Positions 1 through 7,569 of a stretch of 64,000 nt of DNA are shown one piece after another (within the stretch, counting starts at the first letter, position 1; every line of letters begins with the position of its first letter). This DNA comes from an uncultured Porphyromonadaceae bacterium (lineage in GTDB: Bacteria; Bacteroidota; Bacteroidia; Bacteroidales; Muribaculaceae). Position numbers and translations under genes: made by a program. The stretch is from contig CANPGB010000003.1 of NCBI GenBank assembly GCA_947573485.1, positions 1-64,000 of the forward strand. The letters are read 5' to 3'. The notes beneath the pieces were generated by a model. The model ran no database searches and was not told the DNA's origin. It was given only the letters and a program-made list of their open reading frames with translations.

Positions 1-53
1 TAAACTGACGTAGGAGCAATCCTACCACGAGTTCGAATCTCGTCCTCTCCGCA
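1..53 (+). tRNA. tRNA-Ser, 3' part (5' end outside window)
   Basis: The first 51 bases show the 3' half of a class II tRNA. A long variable arm has a 6-bp stem (10-15 with 20-25), the T arm has stem 27-31/39-43 around a TTCGAAT loop (32-38), and the 3' acceptor strand CCTCTCC (44-50) is followed by discriminator G at 51. A long variable arm with discriminator G points to serine rather than leucine or tyrosine, which carry A. CCA is not encoded. The anticodon cannot be read safely because the 5' half is missing. Confidence 0.85.
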
Positions 54-57
54 ATAA

Positions 58-79
58 AGCCTGATTATCAGGCTTTTGT
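58..79 (+). terminator. Rho-independent terminator of the tRNA-Ser
   Basis: A 7-bp stem AGCCTGA/TCAGGCT with a 3-base loop is followed directly by TTTGTT, a few bases after the tRNA end. Confidence 0.75.
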
Positions 80-89
80 TGTATTTACG

Positions 90-128
90 CCCAAATTTGC
101 ACCCAAAACCGCAAATTTGGGTGTTTTT
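90..128 (+). terminator. Second hairpin terminator
   Basis: A perfect 11-bp inverted repeat CCCAAATTTGC/GCAAATTTGGG with a 10-base loop is followed by TGTTTTT. It lies immediately beyond the tRNA terminator and could also mark the junction with the accessory island. Confidence 0.6.
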
Positions 129-374
129 ATATATTCTTAGCATTTGCTAAGCGCTTACGCGATAACTTAACTGTCCGACGCGCCCAGTCTGACCACAATC
201 CTGCTCCCAAACGCTCTAAACGGTATTTGAGGAAACTTCATGAACTGGGTCACACATCAACAATCTCCTAATACTTCGCACCCAACTCTACAACCAATCC
301 TTTTCTTGCACAGCCTATATACCTATATTGGTTTAGGTTTTTCGGGCATATATAAAGCCCGAACCAAACCAATG

Positions 375-758
375 TTACCAGTCGTCGTGGTCATCGTATA
401 GGTCACGGTCGAATTCGAGGTCGTCCAATTCGTCACGAAGATCATCAAGTTCATCTTGTATGTCCTCCCACTCCTCCAAGCAATCAATTCTGTCTTGAAG
501 CTCGTCAATACGGTCTTGCAGTTCATCGTAGTGGTCAGACATCACGTCTGTGTCATCTAACCTCAAATGCAATTCATCGACACGGTTTTGCAAGGCATCT
601 ATATTGGATTCATCCGTACATAAGTCCAGATAATCTTCGTGGTCATAGTCAGGATAAAGTTGTTGCGGAGGAGCATAAGTCCGCTTCGGTTTGCTTGAAA
701 ACATTTCGCAAACCGCATTGAATAGGGCGAAGCCACCAAGAAAATTCCAGAAACTCAT
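375..758 (-). CDS. Small, very acidic coiled-coil protein (unknown)
   Basis: This 127-residue protein is not recognised. Its first ~20 residues are hydrophobic and aromatic and could form a membrane anchor or signal segment. Residues 25-40 are basic and proline-rich. From about residue 52 to the end the chain is a heptad-like run of D, E and L (DELQDRIDELQDRID and similar), ending in an Asp/His-rich tail with a terminal Trp. The composition suggests a long acidic coiled coil. It has its own TAATTTTG promoter box and lies just after the restriction operon in the same orientation, between Res and the tRNA. A DNA-mimic or anti-restriction role is conceivable from the charge but is only speculation. 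Confidence 0.6.
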   Translation of the reverse strand: MSFWNFLGGFALFNAVCEMFSSKPKRTYAPPQQLYPDYDHEDYLDLCTDESNIDALQNRVDELHLRLDDTDVMSDHYDELQDRIDELQDRIDCLEEWEDIQDELDDLRDELDDLEFDRDLYDDHDDW

Positions 759-804
759 AAACTTAATATCAAGAAATTAGGACCGCCACCATGACTTTCA
801 TGTG

Positions 805-812
805 CAAAATTA
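805..812 (-). promoter_or_regulatory. -7 box TAATTTTG for the acidic coiled-coil gene
   Basis: It matches the Bacteroidetes TAnnTTTG consensus on the minus strand, about 46 bases upstream of the start at 758. It lies between the stop of res and this gene. Confidence 0.5.
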
Positions 813-853
813 AAGCGCAAGCGGGCAATAATCCTGCACATAAAAGTTAAATA

Positions 854-3800
854 TTATTTCATGGAGGTCATTACGTCAATTAGGTCTTGGTAACAAGTAA
901 CCTTATGATATTTGACGTTATCGGTTGAGATTTCGTTGAACAACTGATTGCAGCAGTCAATCTTGGCATTTTCTATTGCGTTGAGCTGCATGGATTGGAG
1001 CGAACCTTTGGTCTCGGCAATGAAGAAAATGTGTTTGACGCTGCCCTTTTGCATCGCTATCGCCCAGTCGGGAGCGTAGCTGCCTACGGGCGTGGGGATT
1101 TGGAATGAGCGAGGCAGTTTCGCATATACCACCACTTCTTCTGCCTCGTCGAGGTCGTGGGCAAAGTCGCGCTCACCCTTGCTGTCGGAGACAACATAAT
1201 CAGTGATATGCTTCGATGTCTCGACTGCCTTGTCGAAGTCGGCACGGCTCGCGGCGGTGAATATGTCAGAGTTATATTTGCCGTCGGTCAGATGATAGTG
1301 GATGTGGTCAACTATCATCGTGGCTTTCTGCTCGCGGATAATCTGCACAACCTTACGAATAAATTCTTCGGGGTTGTTGCGGAACAGGGCGAGTTTCGCC
1401 GGGCGCAGTCCTTGAAGGATTTTTGCGGCTGTGCGACGAGTGATGTTTGCGCCTTTCGCAACCTGCCCGATAAGGTCATACTTGACTGATGAAGTTGAGA
1501 CATCGGTCAGTTCGTTAGAGGTGGACTTAGTGTTGCCAAACTCCGTAACCTCCTGCGCGTCCTGCTGCCCTTCAATCTTGATATAGCGCAGAGTGCGCAC
1601 CTGCAACTCGTCGGTGTTGAGATGCAGGACTGCGTTCTTGACAAGTTCGGCAGTGTCGTAACTTACCGTATAGACATATTGATGGTTGATGGCATTCCAG
1701 AGAGCCTGAAACTCGGGTTTGGCGAAATTGGCATTGAGTCTCGGCTCGGGCAATTTTGTCTTGCTACCATCGCCGGTCATTTCTTTCAACAGATTCGGGT
1801 CGAAAATAGAGTTGATAAGAAGTGTCACACCCTCAGCCATAGGTGCGAGTTGATTTCCGTAAGGAGCAACAGCCTCGGCTGCAACATCAGCATGATACTT
1901 CGGTGTTATGTTGCCTGCATCGTCGATGTACTCGTTATCTTCGAGCCAAACCATAATGCGACTTGTCTCGCGGTCGGTGACGACATGAGGCTGCCCATCG
2001 ACAGTAATTGTTTTGCCCTCGAAGTAACTTGGCGTGGCTTTAACTGCACGTTCACGTAGCGCATCGCGAGTTTCGCGTTGCAGCGCACCGGTGAAGTCAG
2101 AGTAACTTTCATTGGCAATGACAGTGAGTACATTGATATTGTGAACTTCGTCGCCAAGCAGTTCCTTATCCTGACGGACACCGTTGCGGTCAACGGCTAT
2201 GCGAAGACCGCGCCCCACTTCCTGACGCTTGGCAGTGGTGGAGTCACTATGCCTGAGAGTACAAATTTGGAATACATTTGGATTATCCCAACCCTCGCGT
2301 AGGGCAGAGTGAGAGAAGATGAAGCGTGTCGGTTCATCAAAACTTAGCAGTCGCTCTTTGTCGCGCAGGATAAGGTCATAGTCCGACGCTTCCTCACTGA
2401 CGTCACTGCCACGCTTGGTTTTGGTCTCAACCATCTTACCTTTCTTGTCGATTGAGAAGTAGCCGCGATGTGTCTGATATGGCGCGAAGCGGCGCAGATA
2501 TTCGTTGTAGTCTTCATCGAAGATGTGGAACTCTTCATTGACGAGACGGGCATATTCTTCCTCAAATATCTGTTGAAACACACCTTTTACAGGTTGATTG
2601 CCATCATCATACTGACGATATTTTGCCACTTCGTCAATGAAGAAAAGCGACAGGCACTTGATGCCGCGTTTGAACAACTGACGCTCCTTCTCGAAGTGAG
2701 CCTTTATCGTTTCGCGTATCTGAACGCGTTGCAGATGCAGCAGGTTTGAGTCGCCAACGACATCCCCTTTGCGGAGTGTCACTCCGTTGGTAAAAAAGAC
2801 GTAAGCCGTCGGTTGCGTAGCTGAGCCGGGGAATATCTCGGCAATGTCGAAACCTCGATATTGCTCCAACTCCTTTGACTCGACAAATAGAGAGTCTCCC
2901 ACACCGAGAGTCTTGAAATGGCGGCGAGGCTCACCGGACGCGTTTTTCACCTCGATAGAGATACGCGCCATAGGTGACTTATTGGGCGACAGGATTATAT
3001 TGTCGAGATACATATAGCCGTTGGTGCCGCGCAGGTTCTTCATCTCGAAGCCGATAACCTTGATGCGCTTTACAAGTCGCTCGCGGTAAGCGTCGAGGGC
3101 ATCGAGGGCATATACAGTGTCGTGCTTTGTACGGTGAGTCGCGGAGTAGTTCAACACGAACAGCGGGTTGAACTTCTTGAGAGCTGCTTGGGTAGCGGCA
3201 CCCTCCATCTTCTGCGGCTCGTCCATAATGATGATTGGGCGGTTGGCGGCAATCACGTCGATAGGACGGCGCGAGGCAAACTCATCGCGCTTGGAGTAGA
3301 TGATGCGGCTCTCCTTTGAGCGTCCACCCTCTTTGAGGGAAGCGGCAAAAGCCTGGGTGTTTATAATCATCACGTTCAGTCCGGCGTCCTGCGAGAACTG
3401 GTCGAGCTGATTGAGGTTAGAACTGTTATATACAAACCAACGCGCTTTCTTTCCGTACTGCTCCATGAAGTGTTCTTCAAGCATACGGAATGATTTGGCA
3501 ACGCCTTCACGGATAGCGATGCTTGGAACGACGATGATGAACTTTGACCAACCGTAGAGTTTGTTGAGTTCAAACATCGTCTTGATATAGACGTAGGTCT
3601 TACCTGTGCCGGTCTCCATTTCTACATCAAGATTTACTGCGCCAAGCCCATCAATCTTGCTGAGGGCCTTGGATAGCGGCACTCCGGCTGCCGTCTGAAC
3701 CGAGTGGAGATTTTCAAGCAACTGCTTGGAGGATAACTCCACATCGGCATTTCGGTAGCCGTCATCGTCACCATCGAAATGGATAACTCCCGAACCTCGC

Positions 3801-3916
3801 TTGCCGAGGTCGCGGCGATACTTCGAGGGGTCGCGGTTGGGCTGCCCGACAAAGATGTTGGTTATGTTTTCAACTGCCGTAGTCTGATAGCCTTGTATCT
3901 TAAACTTGAATTTCAT
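854..3916 (-). CDS. res: Type III restriction enzyme, Res subunit (helicase-nuclease)
   Basis: This is the restriction subunit of a type III system. With Mod it translocates on or scans DNA using ATP and cuts near unmethylated head-to-head sites. The 1020-residue chain shows an SF2 helicase Walker A motif (GTGKT, about residues 103-107), a DEAD-like DEPQ box (about 232-235), and a later FSHSALREGWDNPNV segment with an EVGRGLR motif VI. Near the C-terminus, PDWA (about 948) followed by FFIAETKG (about 965) fits the PD-(D/E)xK nuclease of EcoP15I-type Res. I chose the ATG at 3916 because it lies 4 bases after the mod stop and begins the usual MKFKFK-type N-terminus; a longer open frame to 4012 only overlaps mod. 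It is the last gene of the island operon and appears intact. Confidence 0.93.
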   Translation of the reverse strand: MKFKFKIQGYQTTAVENITNIFVGQPNRDPSKYRRDLGKRGSGVIHFDGDDDGYRNADVELSSKQLLENLHSVQTAAGVPLSKALSKIDGLGAVNLDVEMETGTGKTYVYIKTMFELNKLYGWSKFIIVVPSIAIREGVAKSFRMLEEHFMEQYGKKARWFVYNSSNLNQLDQFSQDAGLNVMIINTQAFAASLKEGGRSKESRIIYSKRDEFASRRPIDVIAANRPIIIMDEPQKMEGAATQAALKKFNPLFVLNYSATHRTKHDTVYALDALDAYRERLVKRIKVIGFEMKNLRGTNGYMYLDNIILSPNKSPMARISIEVKNASGEPRRHFKTLGVGDSLFVESKELEQYRGFDIAEIFPGSATQPTAYVFFTNGVTLRKGDVVGDSNLLHLQRVQIRETIKAHFEKERQLFKRGIKCLSLFFIDEVAKYRQYDDGNQPVKGVFQQIFEEEYARLVNEEFHIFDEDYNEYLRRFAPYQTHRGYFSIDKKGKMVETKTKRGSDVSEEASDYDLILRDKERLLSFDEPTRFIFSHSALREGWDNPNVFQICTLRHSDSTTAKRQEVGRGLRIAVDRNGVRQDKELLGDEVHNINVLTVIANESYSDFTGALQRETRDALRERAVKATPSYFEGKTITVDGQPHVVTDRETSRIMVWLEDNEYIDDAGNITPKYHADVAAEAVAPYGNQLAPMAEGVTLLINSIFDPNLLKEMTGDGSKTKLPEPRLNANFAKPEFQALWNAINHQYVYTVSYDTAELVKNAVLHLNTDELQVRTLRYIKIEGQQDAQEVTEFGNTKSTSNELTDVSTSSVKYDLIGQVAKGANITRRTAAKILQGLRPAKLALFRNNPEEFIRKVVQIIREQKATMIVDHIHYHLTDGKYNSDIFTAASRADFDKAVETSKHITDYVVSDSKGERDFAHDLDEAEEVVVYAKLPRSFQIPTPVGSYAPDWAIAMQKGSVKHIFFIAETKGSLQSMQLNAIENAKIDCCNQLFNEISTDNVKYHKVTCYQDLIDVMTSMK

Positions 3917-3920
3917 AGCA

Positions 3921-5936
3921 TTAGAGTATGCGACGGATGGTGTCGGGTGAATAATGCTTGAAGATTTGCTCGAAGTTGTCGAGGTCGTTGTCGTTTGCAG
4001 CCGAGGAGTCACGCATAACGAAGTATTGCGGGCGCATCTTGGCTATCTCGGTGACGGTGGATTCGTTGACTTCGGTATCGAAAGTAGCTATCAGGTAACC
4101 ATCATCCACAATAAACACACTTTTCCCAGCTAACTGCTCACTCCTAACTTGAGCTGAAAGCTCAATACCAAGTTCCGGCATTACTTGGAAAAGGAGGTCG
4201 AGCGGTGTGCGGTCGCTCTTCACGTTGTCAACGGTGTTGAACAAGTGAGCCTCATTGAAGTCTTCGGGAGTGTAGAACACATCCTCCATATTCGACGAGT
4301 CAAGTTTGAGCACACGGAAGCCGGTGTCAATTGAATGCGCACCTTGTGATTCCGTATTGCCTGTAGGGACATGCCTTTGGCATGTTGAATTTCCATCGTC
4401 AAACAAACCGGGGTCGCCGTTGCTACGTGCCAAAGGCACGTCCCTACGAATCTGCACCCCGGCACGGCGTATGCGTTCTTCACCGATTTGGCAGATGTTT
4501 TCGTATCCGGCTTTGCGAGCCTCGCTCTTTTCATCAGTCACTTCGGGAAGTTGAACCATGATGAATTTACGATGTCCGCCATCCTCTGCGTTGAGTTTCA
4601 TAACTGCGTGAGCAGTGGTGGCACTTCCGCTGAAGAAGTCGAGCACAATGTCATCTTCATCAATGTCAGCCATTCGCAAGAATAATTGTAATAGTTCTGG
4701 CGATTTTGCATAATCGAAAGGAGGAGTACCAAATAATTTCTTTAATGTATCGGTGCCATTGGAAATATCATCAACCCATGTTGTGAACTTCTTCGTATTT
4801 TCTTCACCAGGTAGCGGCTCAAAAATTTTCTCATAAGCAACCCATTCTCCCCACTTATTCTTCTGAAATTCAACACGTCCATCGGCGATAATTTTCCCAA
4901 GGGTGCTGGCGCCGTGGCGCCAGCGCCCTTGGATTTTAACAAATCCAAGGGCGCTATCCTTTGATTCTGAATAGATTAAAGGATATACTTCTGCTCCGTC
5001 AGGAGCAGTAATGGGATAATATAAATTAGGTCGATTTTCTCTAAGGCTATTTGAACCCCACTTACGAAGGAGTTGAGTCTTGTAGTTTCTTCCTTTTTCT
5101 TCGTCATATTTGGGGTAAACATCGCCTTCTTTGATTTCTTCTCCGGCTGAGAATTTTGATAGGTCTTTGGCGAAGCAAAGGATATATTCATGTAGGACGG
5201 CATAATATTTGCTATCTTGACGGCCACCACGACCTTTCCAATTTATAATTGAAACGAAGTTACGGGCACCGAAAATTTCACTGCAAACTTTCTTCACATT
5301 CTCTACCTCATTATCGTCAATGGATATGAAGATAACACCATCTTCTGTGAGCAGGTCGCGGGCGACTTTCAGACGTGGATATATCATATTGAGCCAGTCG
5401 GTGTGAAAGCGACCGTTGCTCTCGGTGTTGCGTTGCATTGGGTCGAGGACTTGGTTGCCGTCTTCATCAAACGCTCCACTCTGTCCATCCCACTCCTCAC
5501 TGCTCACTGCAAACTTATCACTATACACGAAGTCATTACCGGTGTTATACGGCGGGTCAATGTAGATCATCTTGACCTTGCCGAGATAATTCTCGCGGAG
5601 AACTTTCAGCACGTCGAGATTGTCGCCCTCAATGTAGAGATTTTTGGTGTTCCAAAAATCCACCGAGGCGTCCACGTCCGGGCGCAGAGTCTTGTCGGTC
5701 GGCGTGTTGGCAAGGCGTGAGGCAGCTCGCTTATCGGGCCACGTGAACTGATAACGCTCCTCGCCGGTGTCAAGAGCATCCGACGATAACTCAGCCCTCA
5801 ACTTGTCGAAGTCAATGGCAAGTTCCGGCTTACCATCTTTATTTAGTCGCTCAGTAACGCAATGAGGGAACAATGCAGCAATCTTCGCCACATTACCCTC
5901 CACCGCATCAAGGCTTTTCATTCTCAATTTTTCCAT
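3921..5936 (-). CDS. mod: Type III DNA methyltransferase, Mod subunit
   Basis: This is the modification and specificity subunit of the type III system, an adenine-N6 methyltransferase using SAM. The 671-residue protein carries the catalytic DPPY motif at about 127-130 and the SAM-binding FSGSATTAHA motif at about 430-440, in the beta-class order (catalytic motif first). The target-recognition region lies between them. The N-terminus MEKLRMKSLD resembles typical Mod starts, supporting 5936; the start overlaps the stop of the upstream membrane-protein gene by 29 bases. Two oddities lie inside the frame. Residues about 497-525 are encoded by an inserted REP-like palindrome pair (4363-4447) in the linker before the DTGFRVLKLD segment, and two adjacent strong palindromes (4905-4954) lie in the recognition region. 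Neither breaks the frame. Confidence 0.94.
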   Translation of the reverse strand: MEKLRMKSLDAVEGNVAKIAALFPHCVTERLNKDGKPELAIDFDKLRAELSSDALDTGEERYQFTWPDKRAASRLANTPTDKTLRPDVDASVDFWNTKNLYIEGDNLDVLKVLRENYLGKVKMIYIDPPYNTGNDFVYSDKFAVSSEEWDGQSGAFDEDGNQVLDPMQRNTESNGRFHTDWLNMIYPRLKVARDLLTEDGVIFISIDDNEVENVKKVCSEIFGARNFVSIINWKGRGGRQDSKYYAVLHEYILCFAKDLSKFSAGEEIKEGDVYPKYDEEKGRNYKTQLLRKWGSNSLRENRPNLYYPITAPDGAEVYPLIYSESKDSALGFVKIQGRWRHGASTLGKIIADGRVEFQKNKWGEWVAYEKIFEPLPGEENTKKFTTWVDDISNGTDTLKKLFGTPPFDYAKSPELLQLFLRMADIDEDDIVLDFFSGSATTAHAVMKLNAEDGGHRKFIMVQLPEVTDEKSEARKAGYENICQIGEERIRRAGVQIRRDVPLARSNGDPGLFDDGNSTCQRHVPTGNTESQGAHSIDTGFRVLKLDSSNMEDVFYTPEDFNEAHLFNTVDNVKSDRTPLDLLFQVMPELGIELSAQVRSEQLAGKSVFIVDDGYLIATFDTEVNESTVTEIAKMRPQYFVMRDSSAANDNDLDNFEQIFKHYSPDTIRRIL
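4363..4447. repeat. REP/REPIN-like inverted pair inside mod
   Basis: Both outer ends read GTAGGGAC or GTAGGGAC-complement. The left unit is GTAG followed by the hairpin GGACATGCCTTTGGCATGTT, and the right unit is the inverse with GTGCC/GGCAC arms. The 85-bp arrangement of two head-to-head hairpins with a GTAG lead tetranucleotide is the architecture of a REPIN. It is translated in frame as part of Mod. Confidence 0.7.
4905..4954. repeat. Two nested perfect hairpins within mod
   Basis: A 20-base palindrome GCTGGCGCC-GT-GGCGCCAGC (4905-4924) overlaps a second hairpin with a 14-bp perfect stem and 4-base loop (4923-4954). The encoded stretch is about residues 328-344 of Mod, beside an RWR motif that is normally conserved. 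These are very strong stems for coding sequence. Confidence 0.6.
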
Positions 5937-6543
5937 TTATGTATTTGTTTATATTTTTCAATAATGGTAAAATGGCTTCCTTACACTTTTTTTGCTCTTT
6001 TTGTATTTGGATAAGTGTATAAGAAATCTTATCAGTAGAGTCCTTGTATAAAAGTGCTTCTGAATTAAACTGTTCCAAAAAGAATTCGACTGACGTGTCG
6101 AACCATCCGTTATATTGAACGCTAATTCTAAAAGGGGTGTATTTATTTTGCTCGTACCATTCATTACACATTTTATCGAACTTCGATAAAGGTTCTTTCG
6201 TTTTGGGACACTGCATTAAGTAATAATACTTCTTAGTCCCAGGGGTAAAATAGAATTTTCTATTTTGGATGTTAAACAGTATTTGCTTAATGCGTCCTCC
6301 TTGTTCGTCAGTATCAACTGGCAGGGAGGCAATATAATCTTTATCAATTGATATTTTGACATCCTTTGCAACAGATTTACCCACATTCTCAAAAGTAATA
6401 AAATACACTCTATCGTATGGTTCAATACTAATGATAATCCGGGCACGTCTATCATACCACAAATAAAAGCCTGTTATTAAGGCTGATATTGCGGTTATAA
6501 GAGTTGCAATATTGATGACATTTGATATTTCACATAAAATCAT
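5908..6543 (-). CDS. Membrane-anchored protein of the restriction island (unknown)
   Basis: This 211-residue protein is not assigned to a family. Residues about 10-28 form one hydrophobic helix (INIATLITAISALITGFYLW) followed by a positively charged WYDRRAR, so the bulk is probably cytoplasmic. Residues 35-60 (ISIEPYDRVYFITFENVGKSVAKDV) look like a beta-sandwich of the kind seen in many small membrane-anchored proteins with an ENxG core. The C-terminal third is helical and lysine-rich. Its ATG overlaps the upstream DUF4391 stop by 4 bases (ATGA) and its end overlaps mod by 29 bases, so it is translated as part of the operon. It may tether or sense for the restriction complex, but that is inference. 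Confidence 0.75.
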   Translation of the reverse strand: MILCEISNVINIATLITAISALITGFYLWYDRRARIIISIEPYDRVYFITFENVGKSVAKDVKISIDKDYIASLPVDTDEQGGRIKQILFNIQNRKFYFTPGTKKYYYLMQCPKTKEPLSKFDKMCNEWYEQNKYTPFRISVQYNGWFDTSVEFFLEQFNSEALLYKDSTDKISYTLIQIQKEQKKCKEAILPLLKNINKYINGKIENEKP

Positions 6544-7223
6544 AGGAGAGATTTCAGCTTTTGGAGTTCAACGAATAATTCACGCTTGCGGCGCGGCTGT
6601 TTGGTGGCGTTCATCTGACGCTCCAACGCCGCGATTTGGCGTTCAAGTTTGGCGCGCTCTTCGCCCACGCGTATTTCATCTCGTAGGGACATGCCTTTGG
6701 CATGTTGAATATCATGTTGAATATCACCGTTGCCATCGGCAACATCGCAAAGCGATGTCCCTACAATTATCCTGACAAAACCCTCCCACACCATATCAAG
6801 ATTGATTCCGCAGACTTGTAGGGACATGCCTTCGGCATGTTGCCAGGGCGTAATGTACAGTTTTAAATAGTGTACGGCGAGCATAGTTTCGTCTTCATAG
6901 CGCAGAAGATAGACAACGCGCTGAGGAATCGCCTTGGCAAGCAACTCAATACTTTTGACATCGAAACAGCGTCGTTTCAACTGCACTTCGACCACGAATA
7001 TTTCTTTAACCTCGTTACCGACGGCGATAGCCGGAACGGTGCGAGGTGAAATCCAATTAACGAAGTCAAGACGCGAAACCTCGGCATCGAAACGTTCTCG
7101 TTGCGACGGTGTCCAGTCGAACCGCTTAAAAAGCTGCGCCTTGGGCAGTGGGCGCTTTACCCGAGTAGCCTCGGGTAAACCTAAGTTAGCAGTTAGTAGT
7201 GAGGAGTTATTCATTGCGCACAT
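6540..7223 (-). CDS. DUF4391 protein with in-frame REP inserts
   Basis: The N-terminal part (NLGLPEATRVKRPLPK) and the following alpha/beta core match my recollection of DUF4391 proteins, which commonly sit with helicases and methyltransferases in defence loci; their biochemical role is not known. The C-terminus (about residues 181-227) is a coiled coil (RAKLERQIAALERQM). Between core and coiled coil, residues about 128-135 and 154-180 contain QHAEGMSLQ, GTSLCD and QHAKGMSLR, which are exact translations of REP-like palindromes at 6818-6842 and 6683-6764. The inserts flank a natural-looking segment (LDMVWEGFVRIIV) and keep the frame. The stop overlaps the next gene by 4 bases, and the 5' end overlaps the upstream small gene by 17 bases. 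MNNSSLL (three codons in) is an alternative start. Confidence 0.8.
   Translation of the reverse strand: MCAMNNSSLLTANLGLPEATRVKRPLPKAQLFKRFDWTPSQRERFDAEVSRLDFVNWISPRTVPAIAVGNEVKEIFVVEVQLKRRCFDVKSIELLAKAIPQRVVYLLRYEDETMLAVHYLKLYITPWQHAEGMSLQVCGINLDMVWEGFVRIIVGTSLCDVADGNGDIQHDIQHAKGMSLRDEIRVGEERAKLERQIAALERQMNATKQPRRKRELFVELQKLKSLL
6683..6764. repeat. REPIN-like inverted pair inside the DUF4391 gene
   Basis: It begins GTAGGGACATGCCTTTGGCATGTT and ends with the inverted unit ATGTCCCTAC. A second imperfect hairpin CGTTGCC-ATC-GGCAACA lies between. The total is 82 bp, the same design as the copy in mod. Confidence 0.7.
6818..6842. repeat. Single REP-like unit inside the DUF4391 gene
   Basis: GTAG plus the hairpin GGACATGCC-TTC-GGCATGTTG. 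It differs from the other copies by one base in the loop, and it lies 54 bp from the paired copy. Confidence 0.65.
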
Positions 7224-7566
7224 TTTTAGCTGTAGTTTTTGTAATTGAAGTTAAAAGTCGCATTAATTCCTCACAATCTCCATTGATTGAAAAATACTGT
7301 TCATCAGAAAGATATTCAGATTTGAAAAGTAATTCCAACCAATAGAGAGTTTCACCACACTCCTTATATGAAATGTGAGTTTTTAAAAGAAATTCCTTTT
7401 TGCTTATTGAGTATTGAGCCTCCGTTAAGTTTGCTCCAATACTCGTTCCGCTTCTCAGAATTTGTTTAGACAAAACAAATTCTTTCTTTTCTTCGGTTAG
7501 GTATTTATATAACCGAATTACCCTCAGCGCGAATGCTTTGCTCTTATCCAATGCAACACTACTCAC
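7207..7566 (-). CDS. Four-helix-bundle protein (23S rRNA intervening-sequence / S23 family)
   Basis: The 119-residue chain has the features of the S23/IVS four-helix-bundle family: a KSKAFALRVIRLYKYL first helix, the hallmark LSKQILRSGTSIGANLTEA, a KKEFLLKTHISYKECGETLYWLELL helix, and an LMRLLTSI last helix. These proteins form basic pentameric barrels that are thought to bind nucleic acid; a relative (Avd) helps diversity-generating retroelements. Free-standing copies are common in Bacteroidetes. This one is embedded in a restriction operon, 3 bases after the helicase stop and overlapping DUF4391 by 17 bases, so it is probably co-translated. Whether it is a functional partner or a passenger cannot be told from sequence. 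Confidence 0.85.
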   Translation of the reverse strand: MSSVALDKSKAFALRVIRLYKYLTEEKKEFVLSKQILRSGTSIGANLTEAQYSISKKEFLLKTHISYKECGETLYWLELLFKSEYLSDEQYFSINGDCEELMRLLTSITKTTAKNVRNE

Positions 7567-7569
7567 TGC

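Noticed and set aside
3916-4012. Longer start for Res at 4012
   Set aside because: The extra residues are low-complexity and overlap mod; the ATG at 3916 follows the mod stop by 4 bases and has the family N-terminus.
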